The notes under the pieces are model-generated. The model was not told where the DNA came from, ran no database searches, and saw nothing but the letters and a program-made list of their open reading frames with translations. 64,000 nt of DNA from Wurfbainia villosa (taxonomy: Eukaryota > Streptophyta > Magnoliopsida > Zingiberales > Zingiberaceae): contig CM046003.1 in the NCBI GenBank assembly GCA_025175895.1, positions 50,958,335-51,022,334 of the forward strand, given 5' to 3'. A program made the position numbers and the translations under genes. Of the stretch, positions 44,496-57,729 are shown piece by piece (positions within the stretch are counted from its first letter, which is position 1; each line of letters opens with the position of its first letter).

Positions 44496-47400
44496 GTTCG
44501 TTCCGCCTATCTTCCTCTCCTTCCCACGATCTGGATCCTTTTTGTTCCGCCGTTTTTTTTTACTTGTTCCTTTTATGGCTCTCTTGTTAAATTTGCAACG
44601 CGAATATGGTTCGTGGTCGTCGTATTTGTGGGCATGGTGGATCTGATTAAATAATATGAGATCTGGCGCTTCTGTACGTGTTATCGACATTCTTATTTCG
44701 CCAGTTTTGTTGATCTACGACAGTTTTTGATTTTTCGACGGGTTAATTATCTGCTGCTTACTCCTGGAAATTATCGTGGAAATTGATCTGGATAACACGA
44801 TAGCTTGTGGCAAAGGTAAATTAGATGCAATGCTTATGTTCTACGTGCACATTTGAAGACTGACACCTGACCGAAGGAAGATATGCTGATTGTGAGGGGT
44901 CGAATAAATTCTTCTTGGTCTTCTATTTGTATCGCTAAAATGTTTGGCAAAACTTCCTACGTAAGAACTTTGTAATGTGTCGTACCTAATCATTTCATGA
45001 TTCATGGCCTATAGTGGAACAACATCGAAGGAAAGTTTAGACTTTTGATTGATTTACTTTTTCTTTTTCAAGAGCTTAACCTGTTTGAAAATGGGAAAAT
45101 TCGCATACGTATTTGTAGGTAAATGAAAAATTAAGCTTGATGCAATTGCAAAGTGGTGCAACTCAGCCTGTAAGCTTTGCACGAAATTAGGTCAGCTACT
45201 AGTAATTCCATAAAGCATAAGATATTTAATCATATGATGAAGAGTGTGTTTATAAAATTTTCATTTTAACACCCCTTGATGGTGACGAAAGTTTAGGCTT
45301 GAACTTGAAGCACAGACTCAACTGTAAGATAGATCAAAAGTTTCATATACTCATAATAGGTTATTAACAATAAGGAAAGGGAGCTAATTATTATAAGAGT
45401 TGAGATTCAAATCATGACTTGCTTGGCAGTGGGGAAGGAACTGATTGGGCATCCTTAGTTCTAACATGCTTACGCTACTAGGAATTCTCATAACTAATAT
45501 TCAAGGTTTGACAAGCCAAAATTACAAAATGACACCGTCTTACAGGGATTAGGTTTTCTTTGTTTTTGTGGTAAACCAAACTTAATGCGAGGACGACCTC
45601 AATAGCTTTTTGATCAATAAGTTCCCATGGTAAGAATGTAGCAAAGGGAAATAGCTTTCTATAGTGGCTACTTTGTGAATCATGTTTTCTGTTCTTTAAC
45701 TGTGATAAATATTTGATTTGATGTCAAGCACTTCCAAAAGAGTATAAACAGCCAGTTTGAGCACTCAAATTACTTTTTATTGTTAGATATATAAAAGGTG
45801 TGAAGATAATGTGTATATTATCAAATTAATTGTAAAAAGTAAAAAAAAGTGCTTTTAGAATCATATCCAACTCTTCTTTTTAGAAGTTCTTAAAAGCCTA
45901 ACCTTTATCATTGACAATGCAGTTAGTTATTTTATTTACTTTTTTTATCTTGACAATTTTTTCCTTTCTTTGCTATCTATATTGGTCATAGGAATCTTTA
46001 ATAGATTGAATAAGAGAGGTAGCGACACATTTGCATATATAAAAAAAAGAGGAATACTAGTTATTCATTTTTTTCATGAATATAACTCTTGCATTGCGAT
46101 TTGTAAATTTTGTATAGCTTTTATTTATTTAATAAAATCTTCCAAAATTAAGGGAAAAAATGATGTTTAGTCATCTGAGAGGAAAATTAATCATACCATA
46201 AAATTTTTGGAGTACCTGATATATTTTTATAATTTTCAAACTTTAAATCTGAAATCCATTTTTATTTCTCAAATTCTTCTTTCAATGGAACACATTTAAA
46301 AAAAAAGATTCTTCTCCCAAGCAGGGCCTAATAATTTTAAATGCCGTTGCCATTCAGTTGGCATGGGCAAACCATACCATTTTGCATGTCAATTGAAACA
46401 TAAATGAAAACCACACCGATGATACATACTTCAAAACACTTCCTTTGCTGCTTGTTGATGTCGCTCCACTTCGTCGCCGCAGGATGAGTAAACAAGTGAA
46501 GAGATTTGGACTGAAGTTCAATTTAAAACCTAACCTAAACCATTGTTCTCCCCCTCCTTGATTCCACTTTTTTCTACCACATTGGTGTCATTAGCATCCT
46601 TTGTTGACTTGCCAATACAATCTCGATATGGTTTCATTTTGACTGGAGACTGAAACTTTGATTCAGAATGGAACTTCAAACATTGATTCCAACAAAGTAT
46701 GATTTCTAGATTTGTGGCTTTTAAAAGTTTAGATGCAAAAAAATTTCTTTCTTGAACTAGTGCTTTATTTTCAAACTTTTCTTGCCATATTAAGTTTAGA
46801 TGGTTTGTTTTCCTATAGTTTGGTGGTTAGGATTTGTGAGGTTGTCTCTTTCTTGAAATTGTAGGAACACTTGTCAAATTGAAAATAATTGAATTATATT
46901 TTAGGATTGTAGAGTGAATATGAAACCACAAACTATTGGCGACAAAGGGCAAAAAGAGAACATCTGATTTATGATTATTTGTCTGCTTCACCATATGCTT
47001 ACAAGTAACTGTCTCTTAAAATTTTGTCAATATCACGTTGCCATGCAATATCCATAACTAGTGGAGAATGGGCAGAAGGTTCATATACTAGAGTCCTATT
47101 GTACGTCATGGTGAAAGTATACAGGCTGTATTTTAAAAGAGTTTATGACTATTTCTTATGCAATAATGATAGTCAAATATGGAATGTTATTGTACCTTCC
47201 GTCACTAACTTTTGTTGACTAATTATGCCAATATTTGGCTAACTTTTTTCTTTTAAATATTAGCAATAATATCAGTTTAAGATGAGTATCTATTTCCTAT
47301 TCATTTGCAGGTGTATTTGTACGGAGGTCATGTGACATCTTGGAGAAATGACCATGGCGAGGAGTTGCTTTTTCTCAGCACTAAGGTATCTAAACTATTT

Positions 47401-50400
47401 CCTATAGTTGATGTTTAATTGTGGAATTGGTCAAAATTATGTTATAGGTCAACCAGAAGGTATCTATGACTTTCTGATTGAGATTCAGTACGGTTATATA
47501 AGGATATTATATGAACTATTTGGCTTGGCAGTAGTCATCAACTTGTTGACAAGGGATAGGTTCAACGACCTGTTCTGGAAACTTGAGTTGCTTGTATATC
47601 ACATCTACGGATACTGGTCCCAATTATTTTTATTATTTCTACATGATAGGTTTTTGTTGCTTGAGGAATTAAGAACATAAACAATAAAAAAAAAAGAACT
47701 GCATTCTGAGACCTTAGAGCAAAAGATGATCGTGGGAATAGAGAATATGAGGTTGGATCTGTTAAAGTTGATTGGCTTCACCATTCCCCAAAAGTCATGC
47801 TATTATGAAATTAACCAATTTATATATTTATACCTCTAACACTCCTCCTCCATGTTTGAGAGGATACTTAACTTGATTCACTCAAATTTGCTAGCACATG
47901 AATTGATTAGATATTTTTTGTCACGAGCAGATTCAAACTAAGTAGCCCCTCCCCTCAACCATGTAATGTTGATTGGCCAATCATTATTCCCAAAGGCTTA
48001 AGATATTGACATATTCTTTATGTTTAACATATTATGAATATTATATTTGAAAGAACAAAAAAAAATCTACAAAATTGTTATTAATATTTTTCATATATAT
48101 TATTTTTGGCAAATTAAATTTGGTATAAGTTAATAAATAAGTTTTTTCATAAATTGTTCACTAACATTGTTTACGAACGTTAATGAACCGAACTCATTAG
48201 TGTTCAAGCTTATTTATTATATATTTCTTTTACAATTAAATGAGCATAAACAAGTTTTATCGAATTGAACATCAAGCTTGTTCATGAATGTCTGCTTCAT
48301 TTACAACCCTAATGATCCAATATTGATTAGTGATGTTAGATTTGCACCGCAAACATAGTATCAATAGAAGAAAAAGGTTCATGACTTTTAGGATCAAGTG
48401 ATGGATGTTAAAGGATATGAAGCAAAGTATCTTTAAGGAGACGTAGACCATTAGAATATGTCGTAGGATAAGATAACATCAAATTTGAAAATGGTGGCCA
48501 AGAACGTATTCGGTGAGTTAAGAGGACAAATGCTACTAAATAAAAATCTTAGTAATGGAATAAAAAAGTACATGAGAAAATCATAGGAAAAACAAATAAC
48601 CTATAAATTATTGTATATTCGTAAGAATAATTTTTTTTTTAAAAAGTATGCATTAGCTAAAAAAGGAAGCAATGATTAAAGCTAAGAATGGAGCTTTTGA
48701 ATACTTGTATCAATAACTTATATAAAAGAAAGGGAAAGAGACATCTACAATATGGATAAAACAAGATAGAGGAAAGCAAGGGTCCTTATTTAAGTAAGAT
48801 GCATTAAAATTAATCTAATAGAGTACTAATGAAGAATGAGAAAATAAAGGAGTGATAGAAGAGATATTTCATCAACTTTTTAATAAGGTGTATGTGACTG
48901 ACTTAGCTCAAAATTTAAGGAGGTCAGAGAAGTATAGAAATTTAATTTTTTATTGGAGAATTCAAATTTCAAAGTAGAATAGGTGTAATTGGATGTAAAA
49001 TGGGAAAGTGATTGGAGGTATGAAAGTGTCTAGAGAAGTAAGGTATTGAATGACTTGCAAAGTCATTCAACTTGATATTGAAAATGATGACAATGTATAA
49101 TTAATAGAGGAGGGTAACTGCTTTTGTTTTCTTGTATAAAAATAAATAAAACATACAAAATTGTGTGGATTATACGGGGCATTAAGCTAATGAGCCATCC
49201 TATGAAATTTTGAAAACTAATATGATCGAAAATCAATTTGAAAAGGTTGACGATAGAAGCTATACATCTCCTCAGATAATTGATTGAAAAGTATCTAGAA
49301 AAGTAGTAGGATTTACAAATAATGTTCATTGATTTAAAAACAACAATTTACCGTTTTACTTTTTCAAAGTTGAGAAATACCGAAATCGTGTACATAACTT
49401 TCATAATTACCAAATCGCGTATCACTTTCCGGATTTACCCCTCCGCTCAATACTATTTTTTTAATTAATGGAATAGCTTCATCAGTCGGTTTCATTCGAA
49501 ATCAATTGATGGACCTAAACAGCTCGGAATTACATGATTCGAAGACATTTGTGCTTCTCTCGCACTTCATAATATGTATGTGACCTCAGAAAGCATTGTG
49601 ATATATCGTGTTGGGAGCAACGATTTTTGAAAGTTCAAATTTTTTTAATGGAATAATTTTATCAGTCGGTTTTGTCCAAAATCAGTTGATGGACCTAAAC
49701 AATTCGAAATCACGTAACTCGAAGATCCATGTGCTCCTCTCGCACTCCATAATACGTACGTGACCTCGAAAAACATTGCGATACATTATATTAGGAGCAG
49801 TGATTTTTGAAACTTCAAATTTTTTTTAATGGAATAGCTCTATCAGTCGGTTTTGTCTGAAACTAGTTGATGGACCTAGATAGCTCGGAATCACGTAATT
49901 TGAAGATGTGCTCCTCTCACACTCCATAATACGTATGTGACCTTGGAAAGCATTGTGATAAACCGTGTTGGGAGCAACAATTTTTGTTAGTTGTGTCCGA
50001 CATGTGAAGTGTGGTCGAAAGAACATTTCAAATGCTACGACGATGATACCCGCTAGACGAAGCCACCAATGAGTTTTTGGGACTCCCCCACTCATTTAGA
50101 TATAAAATTTTGAATTTTTTTAATGGAATAGCTCCATCAGTTGGTTTCGTCTGAAACTAGCTAATGAACCTAAACAACTCAGAATCACATGATTCGAAGA
50201 CCTTTGTGCTCTCGCACTTCATAATACGTACGTGTCACTTAGGCCAGCGGGTATCCTCGTTGTAACATTTGAAACGACACTTCACGTGTCTGGTATGAGT
50301 GACAAAAATCATTACTCCTAATACGGTGTGTCACAATGCTTTCCGAGGTCACATACGTATTATGGAGTGCGATAGGAGCACAAAGGTCTTCGAATCATAT

Positions 50401-53400
50401 GATTCCAAGCTGTATAGGTCTATTAGTTGATTTCGGATGAAATCAGTTGATGGAGCTATTCTATTAAAAAAATTCAAAGTTTTATATCTGCACGAGTGAG
50501 GGAGTCCGAAGAACTCATCGGTGGCTTCGTTCAGCGGGTATCATTGTCGTAGCATTTGAAATATTTTTTCAACCACACTTCACATGTGGGGCATGAGTGA
50601 CAAAAATCGTTGTTCCCAGCATGGTTTATCGCAATACTTTCTGAGGTCACGTAACATATTATGAAATGCGAGAAAAGCACATGAGTCTTCAAATCACGTG
50701 ATTCTGAGATGTCTAGGTCTATCAGTCGGTTTCGAACGAAATTGGCTGATGGAACTATTCCATTAAAAAAATTCAAAGTTTCAAAAATCGCTGCTTCCAA
50801 CATGGTATATCACAATGCTTTCTAAGGTCACGTACATATTATGGAGTGCGAGAGGAGCACATGAGTCTTTGAATCACATGATTCCAAGCTGTCTAGATCC
50901 ATCAACCGGTTTCGGAAGAAATCGGTTGATGAAGCTATTCCAATAAAAAAATTTGAAGTTTCAAAAATCACTGCTCCCAACACGATATATCACAATGCTT
51001 TCCGAGGTCACGTATGTATTATGGAGTGTGAGAGGAGCACAAAGATCTTCGAATTATGTAATTCCGAGCTGTCTAGGTCCATCAATTGGTTTCAGAAGAA
51101 ATCGACTGATGGAGCTATTCCATTAATTTAAAAAATAGTGAAATATTGAGTGGTGGGGTAAATCCGGAAAGTGATATGCGATTTGGTAATTATGAAAGTT
51201 ATGTACGCGATTTTGGTATTTCTCAACTTTGAAAAAGTGAAATGGTAAATTGCCAATTAAAAAAAAAAACTTATGATAAAGTATGAGGGAAATTATGTGA
51301 AGAATTTTATAAAAGAAATGTGTTAATCAAGCATCTATTAAAACATTTAAGTCTATATTAGAGAATTCTAGGATATGTACGAGGACGTAATAATAATAGT
51401 GAAGAATTCAGGTGGAAATTGTAGTGTTTCCTATAAATATAGAGTTACATCAAAAATCAGCCGTAAGTCTATATTTTTTTACATTGGTCATAGATAATAC
51501 ACTAGATACATTCAAGTTACGGTATCATGATGCATGTTGTTTGTAAATGATATTGTTCTGATTGATGAGATACGTGAAGGAGTAAATACTAAGCTCGAAT
51601 CTTATAGGGAAATATTGATAATGCAAAGAAGGAAACCAATCATTATAATAGGCAACTCTTAAAGAAATAGAAATTGAAGATAATTCCAAGTTTGCACTTT
51701 GACGATAAAAGGAAATAACTTAGAGAATAAAGTGATTACAATAATTAGAGATTTGATTCTTCTAGATTTATCCACATTGTGTATTATTAATTTCTAAAGT
51801 ATGTTGGGGCATATTTAGGTATAGATGATGATATAGTAGGGGATAGAGCCCAATAACGTAGAAGGATCCATATAACTATTTTGAGCCTCACGTTCAGTAC
51901 AAAAGGCGAAGAGCGACAAGAAATGATGAGGGTTTTGTTAATCTAAATTCAAAGTCATTCTGAATTTTTAATTGTCTTGGTCGATCGAGTGGACCATGTA
52001 CACATAGATACTTAAATAGTCAAGAATGACGGACAACCTACATATATATTTTACCGAACTATCCAGAAGTAACATCGTATTTTGAGTTAGTATATATTTG
52101 TTATATTATGTATTTCTTATGCCGTAAATTTGGGATAAGGCTTGGTTCTTGTTGTTGTTGTTGGGACATATTCTTTATTTAGAATCCGTTTCATTTCCAT
52201 GATTGGTTCTTCGCTGTTTGCAGCATATTGATTTTGGACAATTTGCCAATAGTTTTTCGTCGAACTGATGAGTTTGATTTATGCAAATCGTGCTCATTTA
52301 GTTTGGGTCATACCATGCTAGTCAAAGTAGCCCTCAATCTCAACGACTTAATCAAGGAATGCATTTGGATCTAATCGACCATCAAAATTAGGGGCATCTA
52401 GTTTGACTCCATGGGCAGTATCTATTTCTGATTTAAGTTCATGTCTAATTCTAGTCTGGACTTGGGTGTTTTGAAAGTGGTCTTCCTCATCAATGGTTTG
52501 GAGGTGGTTAATGTCTAGGTGATTGTTGAGTTATGTGGGATATATTGTCTATGGGCTCAAGACTTATATCTTGTCACTTGTCGAATTTGCTTACAATAAT
52601 TTGATAAACCGATCTACTAGTCGCAGTCCATTTGAAATCATGTATGGATCAAAAGCTCGTTAACCTATTAATCTAATTCCATTACCTACCACTTTTCATT
52701 CTTCAAAATTAGCTGAGAATTTTACTGAGCGTATTAATTGCATTGAGTAATGAGATTTATAAAATACAAGCTAATATGCATCGTAAATTTAAGGAACACA
52801 ATATAGGAGACTATGTGCCTGTCCGTATTCGCCTAGAACGTTTTCCCTAAAGGTCCAAAAAACTTCACGCTTGCTCCTTTGGCCCATTTCAAATTTTGAG
52901 AAAAATTAGGACTAATACATCGTTGACTTGCCAACTAATTTTAATGTAAGTCCAATTTTCAACATTGAGGAATTACTACCATATCGAAGGACATTCGAAC
53001 TTTCGTCTGTCTGTTGATTTGCCTATAGGGCATACCCACGGTGCCTATTCCTACACTTCCATCCATGACATGACGTAACCTTCACATCTAATCGAGAGTA
53101 TCCTAGTTGATATCTCTGGATGGAAGTACTCATGGATATCTAGTTTGTTGGAAAGGACTTTCAGAAATTGATGATACCTAGATCACTTAAAGAGTTTTCT
53201 CCTGAGCTTTTAGAAGAAATAGAGTGACAACCATTCAATTCAGTTAAAGAGACACGACCACCTCACACCAATAGGCAATGCCAAGGGATTTGATTTCTAA
53301 ACTCATCTCCCCACTCGACGGAGTCGAGTTCTTTTGGGTGGAGGAGAATAATGCAAAGAAGAAAATCAATTATCATAATAGGCAACTCTTCTGAAAAAGA

Positions 53401-54445
53401 AATTGGAGATGATTCCAAATTTGCACTTCGACAATAAAAGGAAATAAATTGGAGAATAAAGTGATTGCAATAATTAGAAATTTGATTTGTTTATCATTTA
53501 GTAACTAGCATTTTTCTATTTTGGCAATAAATAGGGACTAATTATAATCCCTACTAAATTATTATGTTTTCCTTATTTAGTATATTTATTTCTGTAGTTA
53601 TTATTGAGTCAAGTTTATAAAAAGAGCCCAGAGTTCTGAATTATGATCATCTTGAATTACTTGAATTTCTACTTTCTTCTTTGTGTGAGAATTTACACTT
53701 CTGGATGAGGATTGTATTTGTTTGTTAGTTGTGCTACATCAATTGGATTAAAAAGTTTTTAAACTTAATGAAGTAAAGACATAATATATGAAATTTAAGT
53801 TTAATAGTAATGGAGGTAGAAGACAATTGTTAAAATAGGAGATAATGAATTATTGATAGCTACGAGCTTTTAGTATCTATGATCTTTTTTGCAAAAGGAT
53901 AAATAGGTTGATAGAGATGTTTTACATGGGATACATGTAGGATGATTAAAATAGAGGGTGTGCGAGGTGTTCTTTGTGATCGTAAGGTGGCTCCAAGGCT
54001 TAAAGTAAAGTTCTACAAAATCACAAATAGATATGTTATTTTATATGGAACTAAATATTGGATTATGTATTGAGCGCATGAGTAGGAGATGAGAATGTTA
54101 GGTTGGATGTGCGAACATATGAGAATAGATTGGATAAGAAATGAGAATATTAGAGAGAAAACTCTAAAAGTTACGTTTAAAATGGTATGATCATGTACAT
54201 TAGTCGTCAATAAATATCCTAATTAGACGATGTGAGACTATAACAAATATACACATTAATTGAGTAAGAGGGAGATTAAAGAAAATTTGGTTAGCAATGT
54301 TAAAAAAAAATAAAATTCATTTAAATATAGATAAGGATGTAGCAGGGATTGAATCCAATGATATATAGGGATCCATATAGCCGACTTCATTTAGTGTGAT
54401 AAAGATTTGGTTGTTATTGTTATTGCAGGGTGATAAGGTGCCACA

Positions 54446-54483
<38 letters not shown>

Positions 54484-56195
54484 GTAATAGACTAATGCTC
54501 TCTCTACTTGAGGGGAGGAGGGGGAAGGAAGTTACCCTGTTAGGAGAGGGAAAAAGGGTAAGAAGAGATGGGATAGATTTTCTTTGTTTTGCCAACTTGA
54601 AAAGATTGGTGAGAATTAGGAAATGAGAGAAAATGATAACTTTAACAATTCGATTTAGTCGTCCTAAGACATACAGGGTTGAACCAGTCTTTTCAACACT
54701 TATACTCTTTTTCCTCTTCTTCCGTCAGGAAAAGAGATCCAAATTCTTCCTCTCTCTTCCGTTTTGTTTTCCCACTGAAGTGGACAAGAGAAATGATTGT
54801 GTTTTCTCCCTTCCCTCTATCTAGACTTCCTCTCAAGTGGACACAACATAAATGCAGAGGCTTGGTACTTGCTTGTTTAAATTAACTTGTTCCATAGTTA
54901 TTCTTTCAAAATTTGTTGTAAGATTGATATGGCTTTGATTTTGTATAAATTTGCGTTGAATCCACAATGATCAATAATTAACTAAGAATCTGGTTGAACG
55001 ATGACATCTTTTGTGCGCTTTCTATCACTTTATAAGAGTTGAATAGATGATCTAATCTTCATTGTTGCAACTAGAAATAACTCACAATTCTTGAGCTGAA
55101 CTTACATTATCACTTCGAGGTTGCATCTGCATCTGCTACTCTAACCCAAGGTATTCCTTCGTAAAGTGAACTTACAATTTGAATTACAAACTCCGCCATG
55201 TTGTGGAAGCTCTTATGCTCATCAAATTGTGAAACCATTAATTCACAATTATTAAGCTGTTCTCACATTGTCACTTTGAGGTTGATTCTGGATTTGCACC
55301 CACGGTTCTATCCCAAGGTATTCCTTCGTAAAGTGAACTTACAATTTGGATTAGGAACAAAACAAGAATGGGAATAATTTCTTCTGCTTCAACAGACATT
55401 GTCCAAGATGTGATTTCTAAAGTCTCTGAGTAAACTGCTAGGTTTATGGGAACATGGCATTCATATCTATTGCTGTTGTTGCATTTGTGATTGTTTTACT
55501 TGATTAATCTAACACAACAAAATTTCTACACGCTGTAATTAATAATCTGAAAGTTGCCTCTCAACCCTCTCTTTCTTTTCATCAGACAACTGATATATAA
55601 TTTTTCCTTGGTTCCTTTTTAGGCAATTTTCAAGCCGCCAAAAGCTATACGTGGTGGTATCCCAATATGCTTTCCTCAAGTATGACATTCTTCTTCTTCT
55701 TGTGCCCTTTATTTTTTTTCCTGGATTTATTTATATTATTCAGCTAATTTAAGAGAGGTACAGTTTGGGAGCCATGGAAATCTTGATCAGCATGGTTTTG
55801 CAAGGAATAGATTTTGGAGTATTGATACCAATCCCCCTCCTTTTCCGACCGTTAGCACAAACAAAGCTTTCATTGATTTGATCTTTAAACCAAGTGAAGA
55901 AGATCTCAAAATATGGCCTCATAGGTACTAGTCAGAAAGACACATCCATTCTTACCTATATTTTTTATCATTCTAATTTATTTTGGTAAAAAAAAAAAGG
56001 AGTTTAGATTACTTAAAATTTCTAAGCTTGATGGATGCTGCTGTCACCTTCTTTTGGTAGTTATGAATTTCGTCTAAGGATTACTTTGGGACCTGGAGGA
56101 GATCTAATGCTGACATCACGGATAAGGAATATTGATGCAAAGCCATTTTCCTTCACCTTTGCCTACCACACCTACTTATCTGTTTCTGATATCAG
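44403..56195 (+). CDS. Glucose-6-phosphate 1-epimerase family protein, exons 1-5 (3' part beyond the window)
   Basis: A five-exon gene model: 44403-44495, 47311-47385, 55623-55679, 55764-55924 and 56061-56195. All introns are GT-AG and the phase is maintained. The 521 nt encode 173 residues plus two bases of an expected length near 310. This family interconverts alpha- and beta-glucose 6-phosphate in a galactose-mutarotase-like beta-sandwich, probably in the cytosol (no signal peptide seen). Visible family motifs are NGLDKVVLREVRGSSAEVY, YGGHVTSWRNDHGEELLFL, IRGGIPICFPQFG, QHGFARNRFW (candidate catalytic His) and FTFAYHTYLSVSD (second His). The start at 44403 matches the family N-terminus (MSVEKPPVEICKGVNG). 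The C-terminal half with the acidic catalytic residue is absent up to 64000, so the gene either continues past a very large intron or is truncated. Confidence 0.9.
44496..47310 (+). other. Epimerase intron 1
   Basis: 2.8 kb, GT...TTTGCAG. AT-rich. No transposon or RNA gene was recognised. Confidence 0.8.
47311..47385 (+). CDS. Epimerase exon 2
   Basis: 25 codons (VYLYGGHVTSW to FLSTK) between ttgcag and gtatct. Phase 0 on both sides. Confidence 0.9.
47386..48389 (+). other. Epimerase intron 2, proximal part
   Basis: About 1 kb of AT-rich non-coding sequence before the first LINE segment. Nothing was recognised. Confidence 0.6.
48390..49340 (+). mobile_element. RTE-type LINE copy in intron 2, segment 1
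   Basis: From about 48390 it follows LINE-P (62050-63110) in order and orientation with many stops and indels (compare taagatggtatcaaa and aaagggacatgcattacc there with their altered forms here). The 5' part is missing, as is usual for LINE copies. It is cut within the RT region by the Mutator-like element at 49341. Confidence 0.78.
49341..51254. mobile_element. Mutator-like foldback element, 1.9 kb
   Basis: Long terminal inverted repeats: caacaatttaccgttttac through ccggatttacccc (49341-49445) is inverted at 51160-51254. The flanks atttaaaaa (49332-49340) and aattaaaaa (51255-51263) form a 9-bp duplication with one mismatch, as in MULEs. Each arm also holds several roughly 180-bp units (aatggaatagcttcatcagtcgg to attttttgaaacttcaaa) facing the centre near 50235, so almost the whole element is one large inverted repeat. 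No transposase is present. Confidence 0.82.
51264..51618 (+). mobile_element. RTE-type LINE copy in intron 2, segment 2
   Basis: Resumes with cttatgataaagtatgaggg, matching LINE-P from about 63100, and runs through a segment equivalent to 63290-63430. It is interrupted near 51618 by an LTR element. Decayed; no open frame. Confidence 0.75.
51619..53765 (+). mobile_element. Gypsy-L remnant inserted in the intronic LINE
   Basis: 51619-51768 and about 53349-53500 share the LTR start (tgcaaagaag, caataattag, aatttgatt). The second copy continues to about 53760 as a 410-bp LTR with a TATA-like gtttataaaaag near 53611 and is preceded by the purine tract gtggaggagaat. Between them only an integrase C-terminus is readable (AYNNLINRSTSRSPFEIMYG and HRKFKEHNIGDYVPVRIRLE, 52580-52850). 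A LINE 3' tail (ggataaggcttggttcttg plus ttg repeats, to about 52168) is embedded, so it is composite. Exact ends are unresolved. Confidence 0.65.
53766..54428 (+). mobile_element. RTE-type LINE copy in intron 2, 3' segment
   Basis: Resumes with agtaaagacataatatatga, matching LINE-P at 63457 onward. It ends in tttggttgttattgttattg, the short-repeat tail typical of RTE LINEs. This gives the 3' end that LINE-P lacks in this window. Confidence 0.75.
54429..55622 (+). other. Epimerase intron 2, distal part, with a tandem duplication
   Basis: Contains a (TA)n tract at about 54450-54480. A 100-bp block is duplicated at about 55088-55190 and 55248-55350 (shared ccaaggtattccttcgtaaa and gtgaacttacaattt). 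The intron ends tttttag before exon 3. No gene was recognised. Confidence 0.6.
55623..55679 (+). CDS. Epimerase exon 3
   Basis: 19 codons (AIFKPPKAIRGGIPICFPQ) between ttttttag and gtatga. Contains the conserved GGIP-FPQ signature. Confidence 0.92.
55764..55924 (+). CDS. Epimerase exon 4
   Basis: 161 nt (FGSHGNLDQHGFARNRFW to EEDLKIWPH plus two bases) between gtacag and gtacta. Holds the candidate catalytic His in QHGFARN. Confidence 0.92.
56061..56195 (+). CDS. Epimerase exon 5 (last exon in the window)
   Basis: 135 nt (YEFRLRITLGPGGDLML to AYHTYLSVSDI plus two bases) between ttggtag and gtagca. Family members continue with a segment like EVRVEGLETLDY, which cannot be found downstream here. 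Confidence 0.9.
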
Positions 56196-56874
56196 GTAGC
56201 ATAGATAATTTTGAATGTATTTTTCTGTTTATACCATTGCCATGTTGAGGAAAATATATTTGGTATTTACATGCTTCAATTACATCTCCTGGCTCTTGTT
56301 CGAGTGTGTAAATGCTTATTTTCATGTAACAACAGCAAAGGAAATATTTTATTCTGGTTAATTTATACTTGGTAACGAAACACATGATTATTTCCTGCTA
56401 GTTCTAACTCCTAAAATGCCCTGTGGCATTATTACAGATACTCAAGCTATGAATTAACTTTATTTCCCTGACCAAAATCTTCATTCCTCAGTAGGTATTT
56501 TGAGTGTTTAAGATACTAATAATTTTAGCCCGGGGCGAACTGCATGGTCAAGATTTTACATGCATTTATGTTTACCAGTGTATCCTTGTTATGACAAATT
56601 CTTTTTTAATCCATCCTGTGTCCACTCTAAATGATTGCTCCTGTATGCTCTATCAAACAGCCCAGGGTAAATAAGAACTATGATCAATGATTGAAATGTC
56701 ATGCTGTTTCAGTTGGTGCTGACCAAGTACCTTTTTCATACTGACATTCTATAGGTGTAACGTTTGAGTCCATCTATATCACATAGTAGCAGACAAGATT
56801 CTCCATCTCTTGGTTGGTATTTTCTGATACCAACACTGGGACACTAATACTCGTAGTGCACATTCAATATCCTT

Positions 56875-56924
<50 letters not shown>

Positions 56925-56925
56925 T
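56196..56925 (+). other. Start of epimerase intron 5
   Basis: Non-coding. It ends with an (AG)n microsatellite (about 56878-56916) running into a G run. No exon matching the missing family motifs is present. Confidence 0.6.
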
Positions 56926-57706
56926 TGATGATCCAACAGTCTAATCAACTTTTATCTTGTGATGTGACATTGTCTTCTTTCAAGCCATAACGAAGAGCAA
57001 TTGGGCCCCAAAATAAGAATTTCAACACCTCCGTGACCCCCTGATATGGACATGTTTCATTCTGGATTGGAACGAGGTGTAAAGGAGTTCCTAGAGGCTA
57101 CCATAGCCTACCCGTGGTCACTACTATGGGTGTGAATCATTCCATGACTCGACATAGGATCTCCAGCAGGGACCACACCCTGCCCGTGTTTCTCCACTAC
57201 AGTCGTAGTCCTCACCGCGACCTAACTGTGGACCAGTCGACGATCGTGGTTTCCACTACGACCTAATCGTGGACTAGACCACGACCATGACACGCTGTCG
57301 TCATTAATTAGGATTTTATTATTAATTTTATTTGGTTCGAATTTTCTATTTAATTTTTTTTTTTTTAGTTTTATAATTTTTATATTTACTTTTTTGTTTC
57401 GTTAAGAAATTTTTGTTTTATTTTGTCTATTTTTTTTTAACTTTCTTACTTGTTAAGTAATTTCTGTTAAAGTTAGTTTATTTTTTTTAGCATTAAGAAA
57501 CTTTCTCTTTCTAAGCCTATTTAAATATAGGTTTAGGCTTTTGTAAGATATTCAGTTTTGATTAATGATATTTATTTTCGTTTAAATTAAGAGGTGTCCC
57601 TCTTTTGTTTACGAATTCCCCTTTCTCCTTCGATTCTTTATGTCCCCTCTATCTTAACCTTATGCACGAAAGGTTTTTAGCGCCACCTCGCTCTCCGCCT
57701 GCGTCA
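56926..57706 (+). mobile_element. Gypsy-M 5' LTR
   Basis: About 780 bp, starting near TGATGATCCAACAG and ending CTGCGTCA. It is directly repeated at about 59694-60458 with the same order of landmarks (ccctgatatggacatg, gaccacaccctgccc, taagatattcagttttgatt). The start is set by the repeat edge next to the AG tract and is accurate to a few bases. Confidence 0.82.
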
Positions 57707-57707
57707 G

Positions 57708-57721
57708 TTGGTATTAGAGCA
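57708..57721 (+). other. Gypsy-M primer-binding site
   Basis: TTGGTATTAGAGCA follows the LTR by one base, a near match to the Met-tRNA complement. Confidence 0.82.
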
Positions 57722-57729
57722 TTAGATCC

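Noticed and set aside
54317..54595. Frame with a Tyr-Ile repeat
   Set aside because: It reads through a (TA)n microsatellite; no gene evidence.
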